NCBI GenBank assembly: GCA_003158505.1 | Contig: PMJK01000082.1 | Location: 41,578-51,841 of the forward strand | Length of the DNA stretch: 10,264 bases | Source of the DNA: Holophagaceae bacterium | Lineage (GTDB): Bacteria; Acidobacteriota; Holophagae; Holophagales; Holophagaceae | Direction of reading: 5' to 3' | Shown here: piece after piece, positions 1 to 7,514 of the stretch | Numbering within the stretch: position 1 is the stretch's first letter | How the letters are laid out: every line of letters begins with the position of its first letter | Program-made: the position numbers and the translations under genes | Notes under the pieces: generated by a model | Seen by the model: only the letters and a program-made list of their open reading frames with translations | Told to the model about the DNA's origin: nothing | Databases searched by the model: none

Positions 1-1757
1 AGGTGGGCCAGGATGCCGCCCAGCAGCAGGGGGGTGTTCAGCTCGATGGGCAGGTACATGCCCAGCGCGAAGCCCAGGGCCGGCACGTTGAGAATGCGGA
101 GGACGAGGCTGAGCACGACACCGAGCCCGAAGAAGTACCAACGCAGGGGCATGGCGGTGGTGCCGAAGACGCCTTCCAGGATGGCCTGCATGGCGCTGGC
201 CTGTGGCGCGGGCACATTCTTGCTGCCGAAGCCCTGGTGGGCGAGGATCCACATGGCGATGCCGGTAAACAAAGCCGCGACGAGGGTGCCCGCGAACTTC
301 CACGCGATCTGCCGGGCCGGGGTCGCGCCAATCCAATGGCCGATCTTGAGGTCGGTGCTGAAGGCGCCGCTGGCCGCCAGGGCGGTGCAGACCACCCCGC
401 CGACCATCATGGTGACGAACATGCCCGGTCCGCCGCGGAAACCCAGACGCAGCATCACCAGGCCCGTGATCAAGAGGGTCAGCATGGTCATGCCGGAGAT
501 GGGATTGGTGCCGATGGTCGCGATGGCCCGGGCCGCTACCGGGGCGAACAGGAACGAGATGACCATCACCAGGGCGGTGGCCACCAGGGCGGGCACCAGA
601 GCCTGCTGAATGCCGATTCCGAAGCTGAAGAAGAGGAGGGTTAACAGGCCGGCGATGACCAGACCCGTGCCCACGAAGGCGCCGCTGAAGCTGCGGTCCA
701 TGCGTGGCACTGCTGCGGCTTCCCGCGTGTCCTGGTGCTTCATGCCCTTCAAGTTGCTGACGATGGAGCGGATCATGTTGGGCATGGAGGCCAGGACGCC
801 CATAATGCCGGCGCCGGCAATGGCACCCACGCCCACGATCTTCACGTAGCTCTTGAAGACCTCTTCGGGGGCCATCAGGGCGATGAGCTTGGTGCCGGGG
901 GCCAGGATCACGGGCACGTGCTCGCCGATGGCGTGCACGGCCGGAACCAGCACGAACATGGCGAAGAAACTGCCGGCGGCGATGATGGCGGCATAATGCA
1001 GGCCGATGATATAGCCGATGCCCAGGGTGGCGGCACTGTTCAGCAGGTTGAAGTTGAGGTAGCGCTTCTCGAGCACCTCGCCGATGTAGGCGTGCCGGAA
1101 GCGGATGGTCTCGGACATGGCCCTGAAGATGCCCACCAGGCCGTCGTAGATCCCCCCGATGGCGGCGGCGATGGCCAGGGTCTTGGCCTGGTTCCCGGCC
1201 TTCTCGCCCGTGACTAGGATCTCGGTGGTGGCGGTGGCCTCGGGCCAGGGGAACACGCCGTGGTTCTCGATCATGAAGTGGTAGCGCAGGGGGACCAGGA
1301 ACAGGATGCCCAGGCTGCCGCCCAGGAAGCTCACCAGCACCACCTGCCACAGGTGAGGCTGGACCACGCCGCTCCCTGGGATGGCGGCCAGCATGTAGAG
1401 GGCGGGGATGGTGAACACGGCGCCGGCCACCACGTGGCCGCTGTTGGCGCCGATGCTCTGGATGATCACGTTCTCCAGGATGGTGTTCCGGCGCCGGAAG
1501 AACCGTGACAACCCGACGGCGAGAATGGCGATCGGAATGGCAGCCTCGATGCCCTGACCCACTTTCAGGGCCAGGTAGGCGGCGGCCATGCTGAAGATGG
1601 CGCAGAAAAGCAGGCCCAGGGATACGCTGCGAACCGTCACTTCGGCCACGCCGGTCTCCGCCGTCACCAGGGGCACATAGTGCTCGCCGGGGTCCAAGGG
1701 ACGCCGGGCATTGTCCGGCAGGCCGTGGATCGCCTCGCTCACGTTTTCGTGGGACAT
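1..1757 (-). CDS. OPT-family oligopeptide transporter (second copy, 3' end cut by window edge)
   Basis: This is a multi-pass inner-membrane carrier of the OPT family (bacterial oligopeptide/metal-chelate branch). About 585 codons are visible and the reading frame is open to the left edge, so roughly the last 100 residues are missing by comparison with the neighbouring paralog. The start ATG at 1755-1757 has an AGGAG Shine-Dalgarno sequence five bases upstream. The N-terminus runs in parallel with the neighbour: a LPDNARRPLDPGEHYVP segment, then EVTVRSV leading into the first membrane helix. Family landmarks are PWPEATATTEIL near residue 170, TNPISGMT before a helix, STDLKIGHWIGATPAR in the middle, and VPAPQASAM followed by MYLPIELNTPLLLGG near the visible end. 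The gene begins 82 bases after the first OPT gene and is probably co-transcribed with it. The substrate is unknown; peptides are favoured by the peptidase neighbours, but OPT members also carry metal-siderophore complexes. The family call is firm, the substrate is not. Confidence 0.92.
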   Translation of the reverse strand, partial: MSHENVSEAIHGLPDNARRPLDPGEHYVPLVTAETGVAEVTVRSVSLGLLFCAIFSMAAAYLALKVGQGIEAAIPIAILAVGLSRFFRRRNTILENVIIQSIGANSGHVVAGAVFTIPALYMLAAIPGSGVVQPHLWQVVLVSFLGGSLGILFLVPLRYHFMIENHGVFPWPEATATTEILVTGEKAGNQAKTLAIAAAIGGIYDGLVGIFRAMSETIRFRHAYIGEVLEKRYLNFNLLNSAATLGIGYIIGLHYAAIIAAGSFFAMFVLVPAVHAIGEHVPVILAPGTKLIALMAPEEVFKSYVKIVGVGAIAGAGIMGVLASMPNMIRSIVSNLKGMKHQDTREAAAVPRMDRSFSGAFVGTGLVIAGLLTLLFFSFGIGIQQALVPALVATALVMVISFLFAPVAARAIATIGTNPISGMTMLTLLITGLVMLRLGFRGGPGMFVTMMVGGVVCTALAASGAFSTDLKIGHWIGATPARQIAWKFAGTLVAALFTGIAMWILAHQGFGSKNVPAPQASAMQAILEGVFGTTAMPLRWYFFGLGVVLSLVLRILNVPALGFALGMYLPIELNTPLLLGGILAH

Positions 1758-1762
1758 GGGAA

Positions 1763-1767
1763 CTCCT
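1763..1767 (-). promoter_or_regulatory. Ribosome binding site of the second OPT gene
   Basis: AGGAG on the minus strand lies five bases before the ATG. It is the strongest Shine-Dalgarno match in the window and fixes the start of the second OPT gene. Confidence 0.75.
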
Positions 1768-1800
1768 GAGGTGGGGTTTTCCAGGATGGCATTGCCGTTC

Positions 1801-1816
1801 GGTGGGTGGGTGGCGG
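1801..1816 (+). other. G-run motif between the two OPT genes (possible two-tetrad G-quadruplex)
   Basis: The plus strand reads GGTGGGTGGGTGGCGG: G-runs of two or three separated by single T residues. This could fold as a two-tetrad quadruplex with one-base loops. The plus strand is the template for the OPT genes, so the transcript carries the C-rich complement. It lies inside the 82-base OPT-OPT gap, about 45 bases before the second start codon. The motif is seen directly; folding or function is inference. Confidence 0.35.
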
Positions 1817-1839
1817 AGTCTTGCCCGTCGGCCTTCAGG

Positions 1840-3900
1840 TCACGCTTCCACCTCTTCCCGGCAGCTGTCCCAGTACAGGCCCCAGGCCAGCAGGAGGAAG
1901 ACCACCAGGCCGATCCAGTTGCCCCAGGCGCCCACGAAGGCACCCATGGCGCCCCAGGCGGTGATGTCGGGGATGAGGTGGATGTGCGCGGCGTCCTCCA
2001 CGAATTTCAGGAAGGCCGCGAGCACGCCCACCAGGGCGCCCCCCGCGATGAAGCCGGAGGCGATGAGCGTCCCTTTCTCGTGCCTGGCCTTGGCGAGCTT
2101 CGAGTCGGCGCTGGAGCGGCTCACGAACCAGGCCACGACGGCCCCCAGCACGAGCGGGGAGTTCAGCTCCATGGGGAGATACATGCCCATGGCGAAGGCC
2201 AATCCGGAGACGCCACACATCTCCACTGCGGCCGCGATGACCGCGCCGATGATGTACATGAACCACGGTGCGCCCGCGCCGCCGAAGACGCCCCGCAGCA
2301 CGGCGGCCATGGCGTTGGGCTGGGGTGCCGGCAGGGGATGCAGGTGGGCGGCGCTGGGGGAAAAACCATAGACCTTGGCCATGAGGAGGATGACGGCGGT
2401 GGTGGCCAGGGAGGCCGCGATGCTGCCCACGATGTTGCTGACCTCGATGGTGCGCGGCGTGGCCCCCAGCCAGTAGGCGATCTTGTACTGGGTGACCAGG
2501 GACCCGGCCATGGAGAGGGCGGTGCAGACGACGCCCCCCACGAGAAGCACCTGGAGCATGCCGCTCTTGCCGGCCAGACCCAGGGAGGCCAGGGCCACGG
2601 CCGTGACGATGAGGGTCGTGAGGGTCATGCCGCTGATGGGGGTCACGCTGATCATGGCCACGGCCCATGCGCTCACGGCCACGAACAGGAAGGTGATGAC
2701 CAGCGTCAGCGCGGTGGAGACCAGTGCCAGGTAGGTCCCCCTGGGCTCGCCCGCCAGCACGGAAAAGCGGAAGTAGAGCAGGATGGCGAGGGACACCGCC
2801 ACGATGCCCAGCAGGTTCACGCTCATGGGCATGGCGCGGTCCGTTCGGACATCCTCTGTCCGCTTCGCGCCGCCCTTCAGGAGGTGCATGACCTCCCCGA
2901 AGGCCTGCTTGGTGGCCTTCCCGATGACTGGGGACATCTTCAGGATGGAGATGATGCCTGCGGCGAAGATGCCGCCGATGCCCACGGGCCGGACGTAGTT
3001 GGCGAAGATGGCCTCGTAGCCCATGGTGCCGAGCGGGGCCGCCCCTGCGGAGATGGCGCCTGGAATGAACTGGCCCAGGTGCGCAAAGAGCGGCACCAGC
3101 ACCAGGAAACTCACCAGGCTGCCCGCCATGATGATGGCCGCGTACTGGATGCCCATGATGTAGCCAAGACCAAGTACTGCCGCGGCGGTGTTCATGGAGA
3201 AGACGGCCTTGAAGCGGGTGGTGAAGGTGTCGAGAACGCCGATGGAGGCGGAACTGAAATTCTCCGCCCAGCCATGCATGGCGGGGCCGATGAAGTCGAA
3301 CAGGGCGGCGGTGATGGCGGAATAGGTGAGCACGATGGCGCTATGGCCGCCGCGCTTGCCCGCCATGAGGATCTCGGTGGTGGCCGTGGCCTCGGGGAAG
3401 GGCAGCTTGCCGTGGAGGTCGCGCACGAAGTAGCGGCGGAAGGGGGCGAGGAAGAACACGCCCAGGATGCCGCCCAGGAGGGGCACCAGGAAGATCTGGA
3501 AGAAGCTTGTCTGCAGTCCCAGGATGTGCACGGCGGGCATGACGAAGACGCTGCCCCCGGCGATGATGCCGCTGGTGGCGCCGATGGCCAGGATGTTCAC
3601 GTTCTCCAGCAGCGTAGAGGCGCGGCTCTTCAGGAACTTCACAGCGAAGACGGAGAACCCCACCGCGAGGATGGAGATGGGAATGGCACTCTCGATGCCC
3701 TGCCCCAGCTTCAGGGCGATGTAGGTGGCTGCCGCCGAGAACATCACGGACCAGAAGAAGCCCGAGACCACGCTTCGAATGGTGACTTCGGGTGGGTGTT
3801 CCTGGGCCGGTACGACCGGCTGGTAGGTCTCGCCCGGGTTCAATTCCCGGAAGGCGTTCTCGGGGAGGCGGAGACCTTCCTGGTTCGGATCGAGGCTCAT
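1840..3900 (-). CDS. OPT-family oligopeptide transporter (first copy, complete)
   Basis: This is a complete 686-residue inner-membrane carrier of the OPT family, a normal length for bacterial members. Hydrophobic segments from about residue 41 to 676 suggest roughly 14 to 16 membrane helices. A soluble stretch around residues 325-357 (KMSPVIGKATKQAFGEVMHL and following) separates two halves. Landmarks are PFPEATATTEIL (167-178), TPISGMTL (420-427), YWLGATPR (476-483), PAPQPNAM (524-531) and MYLPMELNSPLVLG (573-586). The ATG at 3898-3900 is supported by the N-terminal match to the second OPT protein, although no good Shine-Dalgarno sequence precedes it. Compared with that paralog, the usual D-L-K before the GATP motif is Q-Y-K here (471-473), and two AAH-x-H motifs occur at 517-521 and 637-641. 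The gene starts 91 bases after the M1 aminopeptidase stop. It probably imports oligopeptides, but a peptide-metal complex is also possible. Confidence 0.95.
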   Translation of the reverse strand: MSLDPNQEGLRLPENAFRELNPGETYQPVVPAQEHPPEVTIRSVVSGFFWSVMFSAAATYIALKLGQGIESAIPISILAVGFSVFAVKFLKSRASTLLENVNILAIGATSGIIAGGSVFVMPAVHILGLQTSFFQIFLVPLLGGILGVFFLAPFRRYFVRDLHGKLPFPEATATTEILMAGKRGGHSAIVLTYSAITAALFDFIGPAMHGWAENFSSASIGVLDTFTTRFKAVFSMNTAAAVLGLGYIMGIQYAAIIMAGSLVSFLVLVPLFAHLGQFIPGAISAGAAPLGTMGYEAIFANYVRPVGIGGIFAAGIISILKMSPVIGKATKQAFGEVMHLLKGGAKRTEDVRTDRAMPMSVNLLGIVAVSLAILLYFRFSVLAGEPRGTYLALVSTALTLVITFLFVAVSAWAVAMISVTPISGMTLTTLIVTAVALASLGLAGKSGMLQVLLVGGVVCTALSMAGSLVTQYKIAYWLGATPRTIEVSNIVGSIAASLATTAVILLMAKVYGFSPSAAHLHPLPAPQPNAMAAVLRGVFGGAGAPWFMYIIGAVIAAAVEMCGVSGLAFAMGMYLPMELNSPLVLGAVVAWFVSRSSADSKLAKARHEKGTLIASGFIAGGALVGVLAAFLKFVEDAAHIHLIPDITAWGAMGAFVGAWGNWIGLVVFLLLAWGLYWDSCREEVEA

Positions 3901-3991
3901 GGTTCAACCGTGGAGAATGGGGTGGACATCGGACAGACGGGCGTGGGGATCCGCTGAAAGGGTCGGGAATCCGGGCCGGGCTTAGTGGCCA
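3901..3991. other. Intergenic gap between the M1 aminopeptidase and the first OPT gene
   Basis: These 91 bases are the longest gap in the window. I see no stem followed by a U-run and no convincing -35/-10 pair. The base sequence just before the OPT start lacks a purine-rich Shine-Dalgarno and carries a tiny GGTT-G-AACC inverted repeat abutting the ATG. Translation of the OPT gene may therefore be weak, or depend on other signals. Confidence 0.4.
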
Positions 3992-5770
3992 TCAGGCGAG
4001 GAACTTCTCCAGCACACCCTGCACCACGCGGCGCGACAGGCCGTGGTAGCCGGGACTGGCGGCGGCGAAAACCTCGCGGGCCAGGGCGCGGGTGCGCGGA
4101 TGCAGGCCCAGGGCGCTGTAGAGGGGCCGCAGGTACTTCATGCGGCCCACCCGCAGCAGCACTTCACGGATGCGGGGGAAGGCCGGCTCGTAGTCCGCGG
4201 TCGCCGCCAGCGTCAGCCATTCCACCAGGATTTCGTAATTGCCGCGGCCCATGAGCTGGAAGTGCTCATCCAGCCAGGCACAGTCCGCATGGGTCAGCTT
4301 GCGCGGCAGCTTCTGGAGGAAGACCAGCAGCTCGGTGGGCTTCCAGGACGCGATCTGGTAGGCGCTGGGGCGTCCGCCATCGGGCCAGCTTTCGGCCAGC
4401 ACCGTGAGCGTGTCCAGCTGGACGCTGCGGAACTCCGGCGCGGTGTCGGGCATGCCGGGCTTGTCCAGGTAGGCGCGGGCATTGACTGCTTCCAGGGCGC
4501 CCGGCAGCTTGGCGGCCACGAAGGAACAGAACTGCTCGGTGGTGATCGAAGTGAAGCGGAAAGCGTCCATGTAGTCCCGGAGGAAGCGGAGAAAGCGCTC
4601 CTCGCCCACTTCGCGCTCCAGGGCGGCCACCAGCCGGGCGCCCTTTTCATAGGGGATGCTGGAGAAGGCGTCATCGGGGTCGATGCCTGCCAAGTGCATG
4701 CGCAGGACGGTAAGACGGGGCTCGTTCTTGAACTGTTCCAGGCTGTCCTCCAGGGCCTTCTGGCCCATGGCCCAGCCCAGGGCCGCGGCGTCGTCGCCGT
4801 GAAGGATGCGGAGGATGCGCCGCTCGGCCCATACGGTGAAGCCCTCGTTCAGCCAGAAGTGCTCCATGCTCGCGTTGGTGACGAGGTTACCCGTCCAGCT
4901 GTGGGCCAATTCGTGGGCCACCACATCCACCAGGCTGCGATCCCCCGCCAGCAACGTGGGCGTGAGGAAGGTCATGCGCGGGTTTTCCATCCCGCCGTAG
5001 GGGAAGGAGGGCGGCAGCACCAGCATGTCGTAGCGGTCCCAGGGGTAGGGGCCGAAGAGCCCCTCCGCCTTGAGGATCATGTCCTCCACCCCGGCGAACT
5101 CCCAGGCGGCGGCCGCGACGGTTTCCGGCTCGGCCCAGACCCTGGCTCGGGGGCTGAGGTCGCGGGATTCCAGGCGACCCACGGCCAGGGCCAGCAAGTA
5201 AGAGGGAATGGGCTGGGGCATGGCGAAACGGTAGACATGACGGCCATTCCCAAGGGCCTCATCGCCTGTGGGTCCCGCTGACATCACGGCGGTGAGGCCC
5301 TCAGGCACATTGACCTCGGCCTTGTAGGCGATGCGGACGAGGGGCGTGTCCTGGCAGGGCACCATGGTGCGGGCGTGGATCTGCTGGCATTGGCTGAAGA
5401 GGTAGGGCGCGACTTTGCCTTCGGTCTGTTCGGGATCCAGCCACTGCAGGGCCATGGCATCGACGGCCGTCGTATAAGTGATGGTCACTTCCTGAGCGCC
5501 TTCGGGCATGTCGAGCCGCAGGCGCTGGCCCAGGATGGTGTCGCTGGGGCCCAGTTCCCAGGGAATGGGCCCGCGGCCCGGTACCTGCACCGAGTGGATC
5601 TCCAGGCCCTTGGTGTCGAGGTCCAGCGGACCCGATACCGCGCCGCCGAATTCCAGCCCCACTTCCCCATCGATGCGCTTGGAAGTGAAATCCACCCCCA
5701 GCTTCAAGCGCAGGCGCCGGGCCTTGGGCTGGGCGGAATCGTAGTAGGAATGCGGATCCGGATGATGCAT
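3992..5770 (-). CDS. M1 family aminopeptidase, leukotriene-A4-hydrolase type
   Basis: This is a zinc aminopeptidase of 592 residues that removes N-terminal residues from short peptides. There is no signal peptide, so it should act in the cytoplasm. The layout is an N-terminal beta domain (about 1-195), a thermolysin-like catalytic domain (about 196-440) and a helical C-terminal domain of the LTA4H type (about 450-592). Visible residues are the substrate-binding GGMEN (259-263), HELAH (286-290) with the third zinc ligand Glu309, and catalytic Tyr374 in PYEKG. The SQCQQIHAR segment (126-134) and R-M-K at 543-545 match the LTA4H residues that contact the peptide, the latter its free carboxylate. 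The position equivalent to human LTA4H Tyr378 is Phe369. The start was chosen at ATG 5768-5770, because GAGGT lies just upstream and the protein then opens MHHPDPHSYY as LTA4H-like enzymes do. An upstream in-frame TTG at 5807-5809 has no ribosome site. It probably finishes tripeptides imported by the OPT carriers. Confidence 0.95.
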   Translation of the reverse strand: MHHPDPHSYYDSAQPKARRLRLKLGVDFTSKRIDGEVGLEFGGAVSGPLDLDTKGLEIHSVQVPGRGPIPWELGPSDTILGQRLRLDMPEGAQEVTITYTTAVDAMALQWLDPEQTEGKVAPYLFSQCQQIHARTMVPCQDTPLVRIAYKAEVNVPEGLTAVMSAGPTGDEALGNGRHVYRFAMPQPIPSYLLALAVGRLESRDLSPRARVWAEPETVAAAAWEFAGVEDMILKAEGLFGPYPWDRYDMLVLPPSFPYGGMENPRMTFLTPTLLAGDRSLVDVVAHELAHSWTGNLVTNASMEHFWLNEGFTVWAERRILRILHGDDAAALGWAMGQKALEDSLEQFKNEPRLTVLRMHLAGIDPDDAFSSIPYEKGARLVAALEREVGEERFLRFLRDYMDAFRFTSITTEQFCSFVAAKLPGALEAVNARAYLDKPGMPDTAPEFRSVQLDTLTVLAESWPDGGRPSAYQIASWKPTELLVFLQKLPRKLTHADCAWLDEHFQLMGRGNYEILVEWLTLAATADYEPAFPRIREVLLRVGRMKYLRPLYSALGLHPRTRALAREVFAAASPGYHGLSRRVVQGVLEKFLA

Positions 5771-5774
5771 GAAG

Positions 5775-5779
5775 ACCTC
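5775..5779 (-). promoter_or_regulatory. Ribosome binding site that decides the M1 aminopeptidase start
   Basis: GAGGT on the minus strand ends four bases before the ATG at 5768-5770. The in-frame TTG at 5807-5809 and the ATG pair at 5792-5797 lack a comparable site. This supports the shorter 592-residue protein. Confidence 0.6.
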
Positions 5780-5857
5780 ACGAAAACCGCCCATCATCCC
5801 ATGGAGCAAGGATCAGTGGGAATCACAAGTGGATGGTGCAGGTTTTCAGCTCCGGGG

Positions 5858-7489
5858 CTACTCCTCGTCCGGAACCAACCCCTCAAGTTTCTTCATCTTG
5901 ATGACCTCGCCGTGGTCCTTGACGATGCAGCGCAGCCAGTCCTCGGGGGCCTTGGGGTGGGTGACCTCGCCCTTCTCGTTACGCACGTTGCCGTCAAGAT
6001 ACTTCCAGATGAGAAACTCACCCAGCTTCTTCCAGCGGGTCATGAGTTGCCCAGTGTTCCTGGCGGCGTACTGGGTGAGGTAATCCTTGGCAAGGGCGGG
6101 ATTCTGCTTGTAGAGGTCTAGGGCCGTGCGGTCGACTTCTGCCTGGTCCGATAGAAAGCCGCCCTCGAACTCGCGCTGCACCTTCTGGACGTCCACGATC
6201 ATGTCCTTCCAACGGGTATAGGTGTAGTTCGAGACGAAGTTGAAGGTCCAGAAGGCGCTGTCCCAGTTGAACTCATTGAAGGTACCCGTGCCTTCGGCAA
6301 AGGCCTTGGGGGCTTCCCGAACGCCGCAGGAGATGGGCACGTACACCGTAGTGTAGGTGTCGTCCACGCCGAACCAGAGCACACCGCCGACGACATCCGG
6401 CAGCCAGGATCGGCTCTGGCTCACGAACGAGAAACCGGTCTGCTGGGTGCTGATGGCACGCTCGTGCAGGTACTCCTGGCCGTCCACCTTCCAGGTCATC
6501 GGGCGCCAGCGGTAGGGCAGCTTGTAGGGACCGGCGCCCACGTCCTTGGTCAGGTCGAACTCAGTGCCCTCGAAATGGTCGCGCATGAGCTGCATGACGT
6601 CGCGCACATCCAGCTTCTGGTCGGGCTTGATGAAGAGGGGCAGGGGCTTGGCGCCCTTCTCTCCCTTCACGTAGTCGATGGAGAGATTCTGGCTGGGCGC
6701 CGCCCGGCGGAAGAGGCTCCACACCCGGGCCTCACAGAACCGCAGGGCGCCATAGGAGAGGGGCGCATAGGTCTCGGCGAAGCTGAATTCCTTGTCCTCA
6801 CCCTTGAAGTAGCCCTTCTCCCGGGCGAAAGAGATGAGGTCTTTGCAGAACAGCGCGGTCCCGGGGTCGTTCTGGGGGAACCGGCGGATGCGGGCCTGGT
6901 TGGCGTGGGCGCTGATGGTGCCGTCCGGCAGCTTGTAGGCCACCCAGAGGGCGCCGGTCTGGCCCTTGCCCTTGCCGATCATCTCGAGGATCCAGGCTTC
7001 GTTGGGGTCGCCGATGGAGAAGCTCTCGCCCTCGGAAGCGTAGCCGTAGGTTTCGGCCAGGCTCGTCATCACCTGGATGGCTTCCCGGGCGGTCTTGGCA
7101 CGCTCCAGTCCGATGTAGATGAGGCTGCCATAGTCCACGATGCCGCTGGGCACCTGGAGCTCCTTGCGGCCCCCATAGGTGGTCTCGCCAATCACCACCT
7201 GGAACTCGTTCATGTTGCCCACGCGGGTGTAGGTGACGGGCGCCTCAGGGATGCGCCCAAGCAGCTTGCCCGTGTCCCACTCCGTGATGTCACGGATTTC
7301 CCCGGGGAGATGCCTCATGCCCCGCTTGAAGTAGAGCTCGCCGTAGAGCGTGTGACTGTCGGCGGCATAGGTGATCATTGTCGAGCCGTCCTTGCTCGCG
7401 CCCTTGGTCACGAGCAGGTTGGTGCAGGCCACCAGGGCCGAGCCTGCGGCGAGCAGGCTGGCGAGGAGAACGAGAGGGCGGATGCGCAT
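5858..7489 (-). CDS. Secreted C69 family dipeptidase (PepD-like Ntn hydrolase)
   Basis: This 543-residue enzyme belongs to peptidase family C69, N-terminal-nucleophile hydrolases that release amino acids from dipeptides and small peptides. The N-terminus MRIRPLVLLASLLAAG is a signal sequence, and processing before Cys22 would expose the catalytic cysteine. The following TNLLVTKGASKDGSTMI (23-39) is the family signature. Further conserved blocks are GNMNEFQVVIGETTYGG (91-107), DYGSLIYIGLERAKTAREAI (119-138), EGESFSIGDPNEAWILEMIG (153-172) and HANQARI (195-201). Full length and intact, it closely resembles the longer signal-bearing C69 proteins rather than the short cytoplasmic Lactobacillus type. 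The ATG is preceded by AAGGA at five bases. It starts 25 bases after the barrel gene, suggesting co-transcription. The LVAC sequence at the cleavage site also fits a lipobox, so processing could be by signal peptidase I or II; see findings. It likely acts in the periplasm on peptides made by the M13 enzymes. Confidence 0.94.
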   Translation of the reverse strand: MRIRPLVLLASLLAAGSALVACTNLLVTKGASKDGSTMITYAADSHTLYGELYFKRGMRHLPGEIRDITEWDTGKLLGRIPEAPVTYTRVGNMNEFQVVIGETTYGGRKELQVPSGIVDYGSLIYIGLERAKTAREAIQVMTSLAETYGYASEGESFSIGDPNEAWILEMIGKGKGQTGALWVAYKLPDGTISAHANQARIRRFPQNDPGTALFCKDLISFAREKGYFKGEDKEFSFAETYAPLSYGALRFCEARVWSLFRRAAPSQNLSIDYVKGEKGAKPLPLFIKPDQKLDVRDVMQLMRDHFEGTEFDLTKDVGAGPYKLPYRWRPMTWKVDGQEYLHERAISTQQTGFSFVSQSRSWLPDVVGGVLWFGVDDTYTTVYVPISCGVREAPKAFAEGTGTFNEFNWDSAFWTFNFVSNYTYTRWKDMIVDVQKVQREFEGGFLSDQAEVDRTALDLYKQNPALAKDYLTQYAARNTGQLMTRWKKLGEFLIWKYLDGNVRNEKGEVTHPKAPEDWLRCIVKDHGEVIKMKKLEGLVPDEE

Positions 7490-7514
7490 GGAGTTCCTTT
7501 GAAACAGGGGAAGA

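Noticed and set aside
3..1508. Several plus-strand open frames opposite the second OPT gene
   Set aside because: They overlap a clear OPT frame with conserved motifs and show skewed, repetitive composition with no recognisable domain.
1711..3957. A 748-codon open frame on the plus strand opposite the first OPT gene
   Set aside because: Its translation is a low-complexity run of Gly, His, Asp, Glu and Gln typical of the antisense frame of a GC-rich gene. The opposite strand encodes an unmistakable OPT protein.
4043..5281. Plus-strand frame of 412 codons opposite the M1 aminopeptidase
   Set aside because: Antisense shadow of a gene whose active-site motifs are all intact on the minus strand.
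5771..5809. Upstream TTG start adding 13 residues to the M1 aminopeptidase
   Set aside because: No Shine-Dalgarno precedes the TTG, the added residues do not resemble the family, and the ATG at 5770 has GAGGT in place.
5782..5847. Inverted repeat GAAAACC / GGTTTTC in the C69-M1 gap
   Set aside because: Only seven pairs, mostly A-T, separated by 53 bases with no U-run; probably chance.
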